Below, in pieces: positions 28,811-42,200 of a DNA stretch of 64,000 nucleotides (positions within the stretch are counted from its first letter, which is position 1; every line of letters starts with the position of its first letter). The stretch comes from Gemmatimonas sp. GTDB lineage: Bacteria > Gemmatimonadota > Gemmatimonadetes > Gemmatimonadales > Gemmatimonadaceae. The translations under genes and the position numbers were made by a program. The stretch is from assembly GCA_011390805.1 (NCBI GenBank), contig JAABRT010000009.1, positions 1-64,000 on the forward strand, in the 5' to 3' direction. The notes under the pieces are model-generated. The model made no database searches and was not told where the DNA came from. It saw only the letters and a list, made by a program, of their open reading frames with translations.

Positions 28811-29747
28811 TGTGCTCTTTCCCTCTGTAGGACTGGTATGTCGAATCCGTGGTGGTGGGTGGCGTTTAATGCACTCGTGTTGTCGTTGCTGGCGCTCGAT
28901 CTTGGGGTCTTTCACCGCCATTCGCGCGAAGTCACCATGCGCGAGGCGCTGGGCTGGTGCACAGTCTGGATCTCTTTGGCGGTTTGTTTCGGATTGGGAC
29001 TCTGGGCCACGCTCGGGTCGCAATCGGCGCTCGAGTTCGCCGCCGGCTATCTGGTGGAACAGGCGCTTTCCGTCGACAACCTCTTTGTCTTCATCCTGAT
29101 ATTCGGCTTCTTCAAGGTGCCGCCGGCTCTGCAGCACCGGGTGCTGTTCTGGGGCATTCTCGGCGCACTGGTCATGCGCGGCATCATGATCGCCGTGGGG
29201 GCCGCGCTGCTCGCCCAGTTTCACTGGGTGATCTACATTTTTGGCGCCTTTCTGGTGTTTACCGGAGTAAAAATGGCGTTTTCAGCAGACAGCGCCATTG
29301 AGCCCGAATCCAATCCGGTTATCCGGCTGGTACGGCGGGTATTCCCGGTGACTACCAGATATCACGGGGAGAAGTTCTTTATCCGCGAGTCCATCAGACC
29401 GGGTGAAGCGGTGCGCCTGGTTGCCACGCCGCTGTTCGTGGTGCTGGCACTGATCGAGACCACCGACCTGGTGTTCGCGCTTGATTCGATTCCGGCAATC
29501 TTTGGCGTGACGCGCGATCCATTCATCGTGTACACGTCCAACGTGTTCGCTATTCTGGGGCTGCGATCACTCTACTTCGTATTGGCCGGTGTGATTGGCA
29601 AGTTTCACCTGCTCAAATACGGATTGTCGGCCGTGCTGGCCTTTGTGGGTGTGAAAATGCTGGTCTCGGAGCATTACCCGATTCCCATCGGCATCGCGCT
29701 GGGCGTAGTAGGCGGACTGCTGCTCACATCCGTTGTGGCGTCGCTGA

Positions 29748-30365
<618 letters not shown>

Positions 30366-30374
30366 GGCCGGCGA

Positions 30375-31298
30375 TTACGGGCGCGGGTGAAACGATCGGT
30401 GCACACTCCGAAGATACTCGCGGTCAATGTGTGTGTAGAGCTGGGTGGTGGCGATGTCGGCGTGGCCGAGCATCTCCTGCACCGCGCGCAAGTCGGCACC
30501 GCCTTCGAGCAGGTGCGTGGCAAAGGAGTGCCGCAACGTATGCGGCGAGACTGCCCGGTCAATGCCTGCCTTGTTCACGTACTTGCGCAAAATCTTCCAC
30601 GCGCCCATGCGTGTGAGCGGAGCGCCCCGTGCATTGAGAAAGAGAATGCCCTGCCCTTCGCCGCGCTCCAGCGTCGGGCGCAGCTCGCGCATGTACACAG
30701 CCAGCGCACCGATCGCCGAGCGACCAATGGGCACCAGCCGTTCCTTGCTCCCCTTGCCCATCACGCGCACCAGACTCTCTTCGAGCATCACATCACGGAT
30801 GGCCATGGTAATCCATTCGGACACGCGCAATCCGGCACCGTACGCCAGTTCGAGCATCGCGCGATCGCGAAACGCCAACGGCTCGTCAAGGTTGGGTGCA
30901 ACAAGCAGGCGCAGCACTTCTTCCACGGTGAGTACTTCAGGCAAGGTACGCCAGCGTGACGGGGTCTCCAGTCGTTCGGTGGGGTCGTGCGAAACGAGCC
31001 CTTCGCTCAGCAACACACGAAACCAGGTGCGCAGTGCCGATACGTTGCGTCTGATTGTTGCACCGGAGAGCCCAAGGTCCCGCAGCGTGTACACGTACTC
31101 CCGCAGCAACCGTGGCGTGAGCTGGGTAGCATCAGTAGCTCCCTGACTGCGGGCGAACGCAGCACAACGGATAACGTCACGTCCGTACGCCTCGATGGTG
31201 CGCGGTGACGATCCGTACTCAAGTACGAGCACGTCTTCAAAGCGACGCAAATGAAATCCCCGTTCGAGCACCTCCCGTTGTTCATCGGTGGGTATCAC
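30375..31298 (-). CDS. Tyrosine recombinase of the XerC/XerD family
   Basis: The protein has 307 residues from GTG 31298, placed 4 bp after the stop of the upstream kinase. The longer open frame would overlap that kinase and carries no family similarity. An N-terminal core-binding (SAM-like) domain holds '[15 protein letters not shown]'. The catalytic residues are visible: Arg in '[10 protein letters not shown]', Lys in '[10 protein letters not shown]', His and Arg in '[17 protein letters not shown]', His in 'LGHADIATT' and the nucleophile Tyr in 'QLYTHID'. The length and motifs suit XerC or XerD, which resolve chromosome dimers at dif with FtsK. A dif-like site is 19.7 kb away in this window. 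The partner recombinase is not seen. Confidence 0.93.
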   Translation of the reverse strand: MIPTDEQREVLERGFHLRRFEDVLVLEYGSSPRTIEAYGRDVIRCAAFARSQGATDATQLTPRLLREYVYTLRDLGLSGATIRRNVSALRTWFRVLLSEGLVSHDPTERLETPSRWRTLPEVLTVEEVLRLLVAPNLDEPLAFRDRAMLELAYGAGLRVSEWITMAIRDVMLEESLVRVMGKGSKERLVPIGRSAIGALAVYMRELRPTLERGEGQGILFLNARGAPLTRMGAWKILRKYVNKAGIDRAVSPHTLRHSFATHLLEGGADLRAVQEMLGHADIATTQLYTHIDREYLRSVHRSFHPRP

Positions 31299-31302
31299 AC
31301 GC

Positions 31303-33435
31303 TTATCCGGGATCGCGGGGGCCAACGGCTGCGTCAATGCTCTGGCGTACTTTCCGGGCGAGATCAGCCTGCGTAAACGGTTTGGGGAGAAATGCAGTGC
31401 GGTCCTGCTGCACCCCGCGGCGCAGCACTTCATCTTCAGGGTAGCCCGACATGAAGAGCACTTTGGTATCAGGGCGGCTGTGCTGCAGCGCTTCAGACAG
31501 CGCGCGACCACCCATTCCCGGCATCACGACGTCGGAGACCAGCAGATGAATGGTACCGTCGTGTGCTTCGGCCAGCTGTAGCGCTTCTTTACCACTGCGC
31601 GCTTCGAGCACATGATAGCCGTTCTCGCGCAGCATGCGAACCGCCAGCGCGCGCACCGATGGCTCGTCTTCCACCAACAGGATGGTTTCCGTGTTCCCAA
31701 CGCCTTCGGCCAGACGCGCCGAATCTTCAGTCGCCGCATCATCGGGCAACACAGCGGCGGGCAAATAGATGCTGAACTCGGTGCCGCGGTTCACTTCACT
31801 TTCCACGGTGATGTACCCCTCCAGCTGTTTCACCACGCCGTAGGCGAGCGACAGTCCGAGCCCGGTTCCCTGCCCGACTGACTTGGTAGTGAAAAACGGC
31901 TCGAAGACACGCGCCGTGGTCGCGGCATCCATCCCGACACCCGTATCCGAAATGGTCAGCACGATATACGGTCCGGTGCGCATTTCTCGGCGTGTGGCAT
32001 GATACAAATCCCCCACATCGTTGTGCGCCGCGCGATACGCCTCGTCCATATGCACCCGAGCGGTACGAATGGCCAATGTGCCGCCGTCCGGCATGGCATC
32101 ACGCGCGTTCAGCACGAGATTCATGAGGACTTGTTCCAGCTGCGCCGAATCGGCGGTTACGTGCACGGGCTCGGCGGCGGGATCAACGCGAAGGTCAATG
32201 ACCTCGCTGATCAACCGGCGCAACATGGTCGCAAAATCGACCACAAGTTGGTTCAACTCCACGACCTTCATGGTCATGACCTGGCGACGGCTGAACGCCA
32301 ACAGCTGACTGGTGAGGGTGGCCGCACGCGCACCAGCCTCCCCGATCTGCACGGCCGCTTCACGCAGCGGATCGTTGGCGGGCAGTTCCGCATGCAGTAC
32401 GTCGCTGTATCCGTTTATCACCGTGAGCAGATTATTGAAGTCATGGGCAATACCGCCTGCCAATCGCCCTACGACTTCCATACGTTGCGACTGCTGAAGC
32501 GCCCGCTCCATTTGGCGATGTTCCGAAACGTCTACTTGCACGCCCACAAACTGCGACAGCCGCCCCTCAGCGTCACGCACGGGGGTGATGGAAAGGTGCG
32601 TCCAGAATGATCTGCCGTCGCGTGTGTAGTTGAGAATCTCGACTGCACACGGGGAACCGGAGCGCACCGCTTCGCGCAGTGTGCGAACCGTGGCAGGGTC
32701 GGTATCCGGTCCCTGCATGAAGCGACAGTTCCGGCCAATCACGTCGGAGGCGCTATAGCCCGTCATTTTCTCAAATCCGGGATTTACATACACAATCGGA
32801 TTATCAGGCAGCAGTGGATTGGTAATCACAATGCCGTGCGTGACGGCCCGGATTGCGCGGTCACGCAGCAACAGCTCCGCTTCGGCCGAGTGACGGTCGG
32901 TGATGTCCACCAGACTGACACGCAACTCGGTGCCCGCCTCGTTGGCCGCACCTTCAAAATGTACGAAGACCGGTTCCTGCGTGGGTCCCGCTAACGCCAG
33001 ATCACAGTGAGCGCGACCAGCACTCGTGAATGCTGCCTCAAAACAATCGGCAAACGTCCGGCGGTGGGTTTGCGCCACATGTGCTGCAAAGCTGTCGCGC
33101 AGCAGATTGGCGCGATTGGTGCCGAGCAGTGAGGCCGCCTTCAGGTTGGAATGGGTGACCATGCCGTCGCGCGACAAGGTCACATAGCCGGTGGGCGCAA
33201 AGTCAAACAGTTCGGAGTAGCGCGCCCGTTCTACCTCAACCTCCGCCCGCGACGCCCGCAGCTCCTCGCACTGCATGGCCAGTTCGATCTCGTGCACCTG
33301 CAACTCATGAATGAGTCGATGCGCTTCGATGTTGGAGTTGGCACCATCATCTTTCAGCCGCTCAGCAAGCGCCTGTTCGGCGCGCTCACGTAGCGTTGGG
33401 GCTCGGCTTTGCGGAGTTCGATTGTCTGCCTTCAT
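31303..33435 (-). CDS. LOV-domain hybrid histidine kinase (putative blue-light sensor)
   Basis: Domain order in 710 residues: a coiled coil (about 10-70), PAS (about 72-180), LOV (about 204-305), HisKA (H331 in 'GGIAHDFNNLL'), HATPase_c (N443, 'SDTGVGMD' 496-503, 'GTGLGLSLAYG') and a C-terminal receiver (D590, phospho-acceptor D635, K685). The LOV core carries the flavin-adduct cysteine in 'GRNCRFMQG' (Cys237), N269 in 'ILNYTRDG' and Q300 in 'FVGVQVDVS', the pattern of blue-light-sensing flavoproteins. One usual flavin contact (Asn after FW) is Thr279. The start overlaps the CheB-CheR gene by 4 bp, so the two are coupled. Light-controlled phosphotransfer is the likely function. Confidence 0.93.
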   Translation of the reverse strand: MKADNRTPQSRAPTLRERAEQALAERLKDDGANSNIEAHRLIHELQVHEIELAMQCEELRASRAEVEVERARYSELFDFAPTGYVTLSRDGMVTHSNLKAASLLGTNRANLLRDSFAAHVAQTHRRTFADCFEAAFTSAGRAHCDLALAGPTQEPVFVHFEGAANEAGTELRVSLVDITDRHSAEAELLLRDRAIRAVTHGIVITNPLLPDNPIVYVNPGFEKMTGYSASDVIGRNCRFMQGPDTDPATVRTLREAVRSGSPCAVEILNYTRDGRSFWTHLSITPVRDAEGRLSQFVGVQVDVSEHRQMERALQQSQRMEVVGRLAGGIAHDFNNLLTVINGYSDVLHAELPANDPLREAAVQIGEAGARAATLTSQLLAFSRRQVMTMKVVELNQLVVDFATMLRRLISEVIDLRVDPAAEPVHVTADSAQLEQVLMNLVLNARDAMPDGGTLAIRTARVHMDEAYRAAHNDVGDLYHATRREMRTGPYIVLTISDTGVGMDAATTARVFEPFFTTKSVGQGTGLGLSLAYGVVKQLEGYITVESEVNRGTEFSIYLPAAVLPDDAATEDSARLAEGVGNTETILLVEDEPSVRALAVRMLRENGYHVLEARSGKEALQLAEAHDGTIHLLVSDVVMPGMGGRALSEALQHSRPDTKVLFMSGYPEDEVLRRGVQQDRTAFLPKPFTQADLARKVRQSIDAAVGPRDPG

Positions 33436-36116
33436 GTTTTGTGCTCCTGGCTGGCCTTTTGATCGGCAATCGCTTCATGATCGGCGAGCTGTCCCTCCAG
33501 CGATGACTGTGCCTTGCGCAGTGCGGCTTCGAGTGTTTTGGCTTTGGTGATATCGGTCAGGGTGATCACCACACCATCAATCCGGTCGTCGTGCGATCTG
33601 TACGGCAGAATGCGTATGGCAAACCAGCGCCCGTCAGACGCAGTAACTTCTTTCTCCACGATCAGCAGCGTGCGCATGACGCGCCGCGCACTTTCGGCCA
33701 TGTCGGGAAAATCGAGCGTCGACACGATGTCGGTTATCGGACGCCCAACGTCTCCCGGAATCAGGTGAATGATGCTTTCCATGGGCGTGGTGAACCGTCG
33801 CACCTTGAGCTCCCGATCCAGAAACAGCGTGGCAATGCTGGTGCTGTTGAGCAGGTTGGCCATATCGGTACTGGCCAGTGAGAGCTCCTCCAGCTTGGAC
33901 TGTAGTTCCTGATTGACCGTCTGCAGTTCTTCGTTCATGGACTGCAGCTCTTCTTTGGAGGTGGTCAGCTCCTCGTTCGTGCTTTGCAGTTCCTCGTTGG
34001 TGGACTGGAGCTCCTCGTTGGTGGAACGCAGCTCTTCCTGTGACACCTGCATTTCTTCGCGTGCAGTAAGCAGCGAAACGCGGGCCTGTTCCAGGTCCTG
34101 CACCAGTTCGTCCCGCAGCGCCTGTCCTTTGGCTGCGCGCGCCGTCCTTCCCCGATGTCCTGAGGTCGTGGGCGTTGGCAAATCATAAAACACCACCAGC
34201 ACGGTGTGCTTGCCCGAAGATGCATCTGTGATCGGTTGAATCACTACGCGTACATGTAGCGTGGCGTCGCCATCACGAATTATGACGTCCGGTATCGTCA
34301 CATGCTGCGACGATCGCAGGGCTCGCCAGAAGCCCTCGCTCAACGGGCGCTCAAGCCCTGGCCGCGCCATGGCAAACACATTCCAGTTGGCTTTACCTGC
34401 CGCCGGTTCGAGATAGCGTCCGGTACGTCCGCTCACATACAGAATGTCGCCCTGATCACCTACCAGTACTGCCGCGGGCGCGTACTGAGCCAACAGCAAC
34501 CGGTCGGTGGATGATTGCAGACTCTCCGTTGGCCTGCCGGAATCGCGCGACGCCGTTGCTGCGGGGGGGGAAGCCGAACGTCCGAACACCGCCGGCATGG
34601 GCAGCGTTGTCCCACCGTCCGATGGTTCAATTCTCCGGTACAGGCGCGCCTTGTCGGAGATCGGGGCAAAGAGTTCACTGGCGCTCCCCACTGTTTCAGC
34701 GCTGCCCAGAAGCAGCACGCCCTGCTTGCGCAAGCTGTAGTGAAAGAGCGGAATGACCTTTTTCTGCAACTCTGGCGTGAGGTAGATGAGCAGATTGCGA
34801 CACGAGATGAAATCCAGTCTGGTAAATGGCGGATCCATGACCAGATTCTGCGCTGCAAAGACAACCATCTCGCGCACTTCCTTGATCACCCGATAGCCAC
34901 GATCGGTTTTTACGAAATAGCGCTCGAGCAGCTCGCCGGGGACATCGGCTTCGATGTTCAGCGGGTACACGCCCGCGCGCGCTTTCGCGATTGCATCCGG
35001 ATCGAGATCGGTGGCAAACAGCTGCACGCTGCGTCCCTTCGCACCGCCATCTGCACTCATCGCTTCATGAAAGGCAATGGCCAGCGAATAGGCCTCCTCT
35101 CCGGTTGAGCAGGCCGTGACCCACGCCCGTACCGTTTCATCTGCTGTCTTGCCTGCCAGCAACTCCGGCAACACAACCGTGCGCAGCTCGCTCCAGACAT
35201 CGGGATCGCGGAAAAAGCTGGTCACGCCTATGAGCAACTCGCGGAAGAGCAGCTCCCCCTCTGAAGGATTCTCGCGCACATAGCGCACGTAGTCGCCAAT
35301 GCCCTTGAGGTGGTGCAGACCCATTCGACGCTGAATGCGACGCGACAGGGTACTCAGCTTGTATTGCGAGAAATCCTGCCCGGTTTGTGAGCGCAACAGC
35401 AGAATCACCTTGTCGAGCGCGATGCGCTCAGACTCGGAAATCGCCCGTTGGTCCTTGTTCACGACCGACGGCAGGTGCGTGAGGTATTCCGTAATCTGCG
35501 CAAACAACTGATCCGGCGGTGCGATCACATCGGCCAGTTCTTCCGCGATTGCACTTCTCGGCATTGAATCGAACTTGGCCGATTCGGGCGATTGCACAAA
35601 CGCCGCGCCCGCCTGCTCCTTGATGGCGCGCAGACCGAGCGTTCCGTCGGAACCCATGCCCGAGAGCACCACCGCAATACTGCCGGGACCGCGATCGGTG
35701 GCCAGTGACCGGAAGAACAGATCAATCGGCAAGCGCAGGCCGCGCGCCTGTCGTGGCTCCATGACATGCAACACATCATGCAGCACATACAAATCCGCGC
35801 CCGGAGGAATCACGTGAATGTGATTGGGCTGCAGCCGCATGCCATCGCTGATCTGCACCACGGTGAGGCTCGTGCATCGCTGCAGCAACTCCACCAGCAT
35901 GCCGGGCTGTGTGGGGTCGAGGTGCTGTACCACCACGAAGGCGTAGCCACAGTCGGCGGGCACCGGTGTGAAAAACTGCTCAAGTGCCTCGAGACCGCCC
36001 GCCGATGCGCCAATCGCCACTACGGGAAACGACGCCTCTGCCGGGCGATCAACCGGACGGCTTGCTGACCGGCCTGTCGTGTTTTGACTTTCGGAATCCG
36101 GTGCGGTATCGCTCAT
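33432..36116 (-). CDS. CheB-CheR fusion with coiled coil and PAS domain
   Basis: The 894-residue cytosolic protein starts with a CheB methylesterase domain ('[15 protein letters not shown]', '[11 protein letters not shown]', '[14 protein letters not shown]', all three catalytic residues present). Next comes a CheR methyltransferase domain ('[16 protein letters not shown]', '[14 protein letters not shown]'-like '[14 protein letters not shown]', '[10 protein letters not shown]'). After that are a PAS-like region, a heptad coiled coil ('[16 protein letters not shown]' repeats, about 685-745) and a last PAS domain. CheB/CheR fusions act in sensory systems outside classical flagellar chemotaxis. 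No che array gene lies here. ATG 36116 has GGAG 8 bp upstream; another ATG at 36122 is too close to that site. Confidence 0.93.
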   Translation of the reverse strand: MSDTAPDSESQNTTGRSASRPVDRPAEASFPVVAIGASAGGLEALEQFFTPVPADCGYAFVVVQHLDPTQPGMLVELLQRCTSLTVVQISDGMRLQPNHIHVIPPGADLYVLHDVLHVMEPRQARGLRLPIDLFFRSLATDRGPGSIAVVLSGMGSDGTLGLRAIKEQAGAAFVQSPESAKFDSMPRSAIAEELADVIAPPDQLFAQITEYLTHLPSVVNKDQRAISESERIALDKVILLLRSQTGQDFSQYKLSTLSRRIQRRMGLHHLKGIGDYVRYVRENPSEGELLFRELLIGVTSFFRDPDVWSELRTVVLPELLAGKTADETVRAWVTACSTGEEAYSLAIAFHEAMSADGGAKGRSVQLFATDLDPDAIAKARAGVYPLNIEADVPGELLERYFVKTDRGYRVIKEVREMVVFAAQNLVMDPPFTRLDFISCRNLLIYLTPELQKKVIPLFHYSLRKQGVLLLGSAETVGSASELFAPISDKARLYRRIEPSDGGTTLPMPAVFGRSASPPAATASRDSGRPTESLQSSTDRLLLAQYAPAAVLVGDQGDILYVSGRTGRYLEPAAGKANWNVFAMARPGLERPLSEGFWRALRSSQHVTIPDVIIRDGDATLHVRVVIQPITDASSGKHTVLVVFYDLPTPTTSGHRGRTARAAKGQALRDELVQDLEQARVSLLTAREEMQVSQEELRSTNEELQSTNEELQSTNEELTTSKEELQSMNEELQTVNQELQSKLEELSLASTDMANLLNSTSIATLFLDRELKVRRFTTPMESIIHLIPGDVGRPITDIVSTLDFPDMAESARRVMRTLLIVEKEVTASDGRWFAIRILPYRSHDDRIDGVVITLTDITKAKTLEAALRKAQSSLEGQLADHEAIADQKASQEHKT

Positions 36117-36296
36117 AGGCATTTCTCCGTGCGAGGACAGGCGCTGCTACGCCTGCATGGTCCGCTTCGGGAAGACGCGGCCAGTCGTGTGATGCACCGA
36201 TCAAAAATGTTTCCGGACCGCGTTGCCGGCGTGCTACCTGTAAGCTAGTGCTTGCCAAGTGAACTGGCGAATGCGTGATACATGCACAGACAGTGA

Positions 36297-39200
36297 TCAT
36301 GGTTGGCTATGCCAGACACGCACGTCATGGCGCTGGGAATCGTCAAACAACACAATGCTGTCGCCCGCCTGCTCGGCGCCGTCCACCATAACTCTGGCTG
36401 TACCACGCGGACCGCCACGGGGATGGTGCACTGTCACATCGAAGTAACTGTTGCCGTAACGGTAGGCAATTTTGTACTCAGGCCAGGACGGCGGAGCACG
36501 AGGTGCGACGCGTAACGCATCGCCTTGCCGTTCAAGTCCCAGCACACCCTCCAGCCCTACGCGATACATCCAGCTCGCCGACCCGGTGTACCAGGTCCAT
36601 CCACCACGCCCCACCTGCCCCTCCGCCGTGTACACATCAGCGGCCACCACATAGGGCTCCACTTTGTACGTGGCTACTTCGCCTGCCGTACGACTGTGCA
36701 TGAGCGGATTGATCATCTGGAACAGGGCAAACGCCCGCTCACCCTCGCCGCGCATCGCAGTGGCCAGCACCGCCCACAGCGCAGCGTGCGTGTACTGCGC
36801 ACCATTCTCCCGCACGCCCGGCAGATAGCCCTTGATGTACCCGGGATCGTGCGGCGTGTGATTAAACGGCGGTGTAAGCAGCACGATTAACTGATCTTCC
36901 TCACGAATGAGATGCTCATTCAGTGAGTGCATTGCGGTATCCTGTCGCGATGCGTCGCCCGCACCTGATAACACGCTCCAGCTTTGCGCCAGTGAATCGA
37001 TCTGGCATTCAGCGTTCGCTGCCGATCCAAGCGCTGTGCCGTCGTCGAAGTACGCGCGACGATACCACGCGCCATCCCAACCATGTTGTTCAACCGCCTG
37101 CCTGTACGCCTCGGCTTGCTCCCGCAGCTCGCCGGCAACAGCGGCCTCGCCGCGCGCATCAACATGCCCGGCAAACTTCTGCAATGTGTCGATGAGGAAC
37201 CAGGCCAGCCAGACGCTCTCACCCCTGCCCTCAACACCCACACGATTCATTCCGTCGTTCCAGTCGCCGCCGCCAATGAGCGGCAGGCCATGCGCTCCCG
37301 TGGTGCACGCGCGACGCAGCGCCCGCAGGCAATGCTCGTAAACGCTGCCATGCTCATCGGTGACGAGCGGTAAGTCATACACCTCATGTTCGTCAGGCGC
37401 GAGCGGTCGCATGGAAAGAAACGGTACGTATTCGTCGAGAATCTGCGTGTCGCCTGTAGCAAGCACGTAGTGATCTACGACGTGCGGCAGCCACACCAGA
37501 TCATCAGAAAATCGTGTGCGAACGCCCTGCCCTGTATGCGGATGCCACCAATGCTGCACGTCGCCTTCAAGGAACTGCCGGGCCGCAGCGCGCAGAATAT
37601 GCGCACGCGCTATTGATGAGTCTGTATGCACGAACGCCATCACATCCTGCAGCTGATCGCGAAATCCGTACGCACCGCTTGATTGATACAGCGCCGAACG
37701 TCCCCACATGCGGCAGCTCAACGCCTGATACAACGACCAGCGATTGATCATCGCATTGAACGTGGGCTCCGGTGTAGTCACTTGCACTGCACTCAATCGT
37801 TCATCCCATGCGCGCACGCTGGCGCTCACTGCGGCCTGCGCATCTGCAACCTTTTGGTAGCGGCTCAGGCATTCCCTGGCCTCGGCTTCGGATCGCGCTG
37901 CACCCACCAGCGTGGCCACCTCACAGCTTTCACCGGGGGCCAGATCAATCACGCATCGCAACGCCGCGCATGGATCGATACCCGCACCGGTGATGGCGCT
38001 GAGTACCATGCCGGATACCAGCCCCGCCGGCTGCGACGCATTGCCATTGCGTCCGAGAAAAGTACGTCGGCTGGCTGTGTGTTCGGTCACCGGTTCCGAC
38101 ATCGCATGAAACGAGGTCCAGCCGGCGAAGTGTGCATCAAAGGTATTCTGCGCAAACAGCGCGCCACGTTCACGATCAAACCATGTGCGTACCTGATGCT
38201 GCGAATGCTCGCGCAGTGCGCCCAGCACCCATTCCACATAGGTCGTGACGGTAATGCGACGCGCCTTGTCCGTAGTATTGGTGAGTTTGAGCAACCCGAT
38301 TTTTGTGGCGGAGCCATCGGCCAGCCCCACCGTGTACTGTGTTTCAATACCGTGTCGGATGTGCGCGAACGTAGAGTGCCCCGCACCGTGCGTCACGGTG
38401 TATTGCGTGGCCGTGCGAATGGGCGCGGGCGTAGCGCACCACGTGTCACCAGTACTTTCCTCGTGCAGGTACACCACGTCGCTCACCGGATCGCTCACCG
38501 GATCGTTGTGCCACGGGGTGAGACGCAGGAAGTAGCTGTTTTCCGCCCAGGCGAAGCCGCCCCCACGTTCGGTAATCACAAACCCACCACAGGGATTGGC
38601 AATGACATTCGACCACGGTGCGGGGGGCAGCGTATCGTTGCGCACCTTGAGTTCGTAATCATTGTTGTCAAGGAGCGAACCAATACCATTCGCATACGTT
38701 GCCGTAATTGGTTCAACCACCCCCACAGCGCGTGGCGTGGCCCGCCGCTCAACACGCGCCGAGCGAAGGCGCGACGAGGGTGCGCGAAGCTCGGCCACCG
38801 AGGGTGCACTGGTGGCAATCGATGAGGTGAGAATGCGCCCCAGATCACGACCGTCGCACGACACATGCAGGCGTGCCGTGGTGCGCAACATGAGCTCGGC
38901 ATCGGCAATGAGCAGATCGCGCCGTCGCACAAAGACGCCGCCCGTGCGATCAAGCGTGCCGGCGTCATTCACCGCGTGGACGGCGGCGGCAATGCGATCG
39001 CCGAGATCCTGCAGATACGTGGGTGCATGCTCGTCGAGTACGACCAGATCAACGGTAAGACCACGACGCCGCCAGAAACGATGCGCCGCCAGCAGCGATC
39101 GCAGTGTGGTGAGTCCTTCGGCATTGCTGATGGTGGCCAACAGGATCGGCACATCCCCCGACACGCCAAAGCCCCAGAGCAGTGGTTGTGATCCGCGATT

Positions 39201-42200
39201 GCGGCGCATCTCCAGCTGCGGTGCACGCAGCGCGGGATGACCATACATCACATGACCAGCCAGCTCCTGAAACACCGCCGCATCAGCCGGCGTGATGCCA
39301 AGCTCTCGCAACTCCACCTGACTGGATGTCCAGGCGAGATCGAACGCGCGCTGCGCCGCGTGTGGATCACGATACCGGTCGGCCAGCGCAAAGGCCCGCT
39401 CCCGTGTGGCGGCAACCAACGTGGTGAAGGCAACCGAGGCCGACTGGCCTGCCTCCAGTCGCAGCCGCGTGCGCACGGCAAAGACAGGATCCAACACCGC
39501 GCCGGTGGTACCCGACAGCTCACCATCGTGCTCAAGCGCTATCGGATTGCGTGTGGACCTGCCACGACCAAGAAAGCGTGCGCGATCGGTTTCGCATGAC
39601 ACACCGCCTGAACGTTCCCTTCCCCCGTCTACCAGATGCACGAACCATTGTGTGGCTTCGTTGGCCGACCGGGGACGCCGTGTTGCAGTGATCGCGTTAC
39701 ACCAGCTGTGCCACGCCGTCTCCACAAAGAGATTGCCGAACGCGGGGTGGGCACGGTCGGCGTCGGCCGGCGCCATGACAATCTCCCCGTAGCTGGTGAG
39801 TTCAAACTCGCGGATACTCCGGCTGTTGTTTGTGAGCGTCACACGCCGTACCTCAGCCGAGTCTTCCGGTACCACCGCGATCTCGGTGCGCGTAGTGACG
39901 TCACCGTCAGTGCGCTCAAAGGTCACCTGTTCGGTGCCCAGCGAGGCACGGTATTGCCGCGCCGGTGCGCACACCGGTTGATGCGCCGTTGACCACACGT
40001 GTCCCGAGCCGATGTCCTTGACATAGCAGAACTGACCGGTGGCATCGCGCGTACCGTCTGCTTTCCAGCGATTCACCGCCAGCGATTCGTAGCGACTGTA
40101 GCCGGAGCCTGCGTTGGTCAACATCACCGTGTACGGTTGATGACCAAGAAAGGCCACATGCGGCGTTGGTGTGTCGGCGGTATCAAACTCGCGCACCACC
40201 GGCTGTTCGCTCTCGGTATCGGGCAACCCGTCGTCTGCCTGCGCACCGAGCGGTGATTGCAGCACCGCCTGGCGTGGAACACGCTCGTGCATCAACAGCT
40301 CGGCGGACCGCACAAGTGGATCGGCATGAAAGCGCCGCTGCCAGATATTGTCGGTGAGTTTGTTGGTGAAGGCCACCAGACTCATACCGATGTGATGCGC
40401 CATGTAGGCATCCACCATGGCAAAGCGGCTGCCCACATCGGGGCGCGTAAAGTCTATGGCATCGCGGAAGCCGTATTCACCCAGCACGCCTTCGTTTTCC
40501 AGACGGGTCAGGTTTTCCAGTGCTGCTTGTGGATCAACCATCGTGGCCAACGCCGACGCGTACGGCGCAATCACCAGCTCACGCCCCAGACCGCGTTTGA
40601 GCGCGAGGTCTGCCACGCCAAAGGAGCGGTACTGATACGTGGCGTGACGATCGCGCACATTGTACGCGCTTTCACTGATGCCCCACGGCACACCACGTGT
40701 GGCGCCATCGGCCACGTGCCGGCTCACCACACCGGTGTAGGCCTGCGCCAGAATCGTTGCCGGTGGTGATTGCATGACCAACAGCGGCATGAGGTACTCG
40801 AACATGCTGCCGCTCCACGAGACCAGCGCCGGAGCACCTGATGAGTAGGTGAGGGTGCGGCCAAGCCGGAACCAGTGGTCGGCGGGTACATCGTTCTTGG
40901 CGATGGCCAGAAAGCTGGCCAACCGCGCTTCCGACGCGAGCAGATCATACAGCGAGCTGTCAAGCGTGTTGGTGTGATGCTGCAAGCCAATGGACAGCAG
41001 CTCGCGCTTTGCATCGAAGAGCACACCGAAGTCCATTGACATCGCATCCTGATACGCCCAGTCGGCCAGGGCCACAAGCCGCGCACGTAACGCTTGGGCA
41101 GTATCGGGCGCAGTCGCAAAGGCGAGGCACGCCTGGCGCAGTGCGATCAGGTGGCCGGCCAGGTTTCCGCTGTCAACGGTGGAGAGATAGGCGGGCTCGA
41201 GAACTGACAGATCGTGCAGATCATACCAGTTGAAGTAATGTCCGTGCGAGCGCGGCAGCTGTTGCATTGTCCGGGCCGTTCGCTCAAGCCGTTCGATCAT
41301 ATCGGTGAGCGTGATCAGCTCCAGATCATGCGCGCTGACCGTTGCCAGCAGTTGCAAACCGATATTTGTGGGCGACGTGCGCATGGCAACCACGGGCTCA
41401 GGCGTGCCTTGGAAGTTGTCGGGCGCCAGCCACTTGGTATCGGCGGTGACAAAGGTGTCGAAAAAGTGCCAGTGCAGCTGTGCGTAGCGAAGCGTTTGGC
41501 TGATCTCCGCGCTGGAGAGCTGATGGGGCGTGGCCAGGTTCGGTGTGCTGAGTGCATGTGCGACCCACGGCGAAAGCAGCCAGAGCAACAGTACCGGCAC
41601 CACCCAAATCGTGAGCATCAGTGGAGACGGGTCGAGCGGATCACCGGTCAGTGTGCCGGCGTGCAGTGCAATGGCCAGCCCCAGCGCGAGCGTGCCCGCA
41701 GCCACCGGCCACATGGCGCGCCACGTACCAAACGGCGAGGCCGTTGTGCTGCGTTCACTCTGCAACGCTGTCTGCCACTCAAGCATGTGCCGGTGTGTGA
41801 CGTTCAGTCGCCACACGGCGCGCACAATGGCATCGACTGACACCCAGGCCTGGTGCGGCAGGAACGTGACCGCCAGCAAAACCTGCTTGGCACTGGTTCG
41901 CATATCCGCGCCAACAGCGCTGTAATACGCACGCCACGACCGCGTGAGCGGCGGCCGCAGCAACGCGATAAGAATGGTGACGATCCACGGGGCCGCGATG
42001 ATTCCCAGCGCAAGCAGCGTCCAACGGGCCATGGATACCGGCAGCAGCAACCAGCCAACTACAAGAAACACAAGTTGCGACAGCTCAACCGTGCTGCGAC
42101 GCAAGTTGTCGATAATCTTCCACCGCGAGAGCAGCGCCAGTCGATTGCGCTCGGCGCCGCCAGGTCCGGGTACCAGACCCGTTAACCACGGTAACAGCTG

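Noticed and set aside
28728-28837. yybP-ykoY manganese riboswitch before terC
   Set aside because: None of the conserved riboswitch elements could be located in the 110-bp gap.
33890-34080. Repeat array on the + strand
   Set aside because: The periodicity comes from heptads of a coiled coil in the CheB-CheR protein.
33432-36116. Classical chemotaxis operon
   Set aside because: There is no CheA, CheW, CheY or receptor gene nearby; only the CheB-CheR fusion is present.
36123-36296. Sigma-54 promoter before the CheB-CheR gene
   Set aside because: A TTGGCA...GC element was seen, but the GG-GC spacing is one base short of the -24/-12 rule.
37683-38825. Long + strand open frame of 380 codons inside ndvB
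   Set aside because: It is antisense to a well supported gene, has no recognisable motif and shows the Arg/His-rich composition typical of shadow frames in GC-rich DNA.
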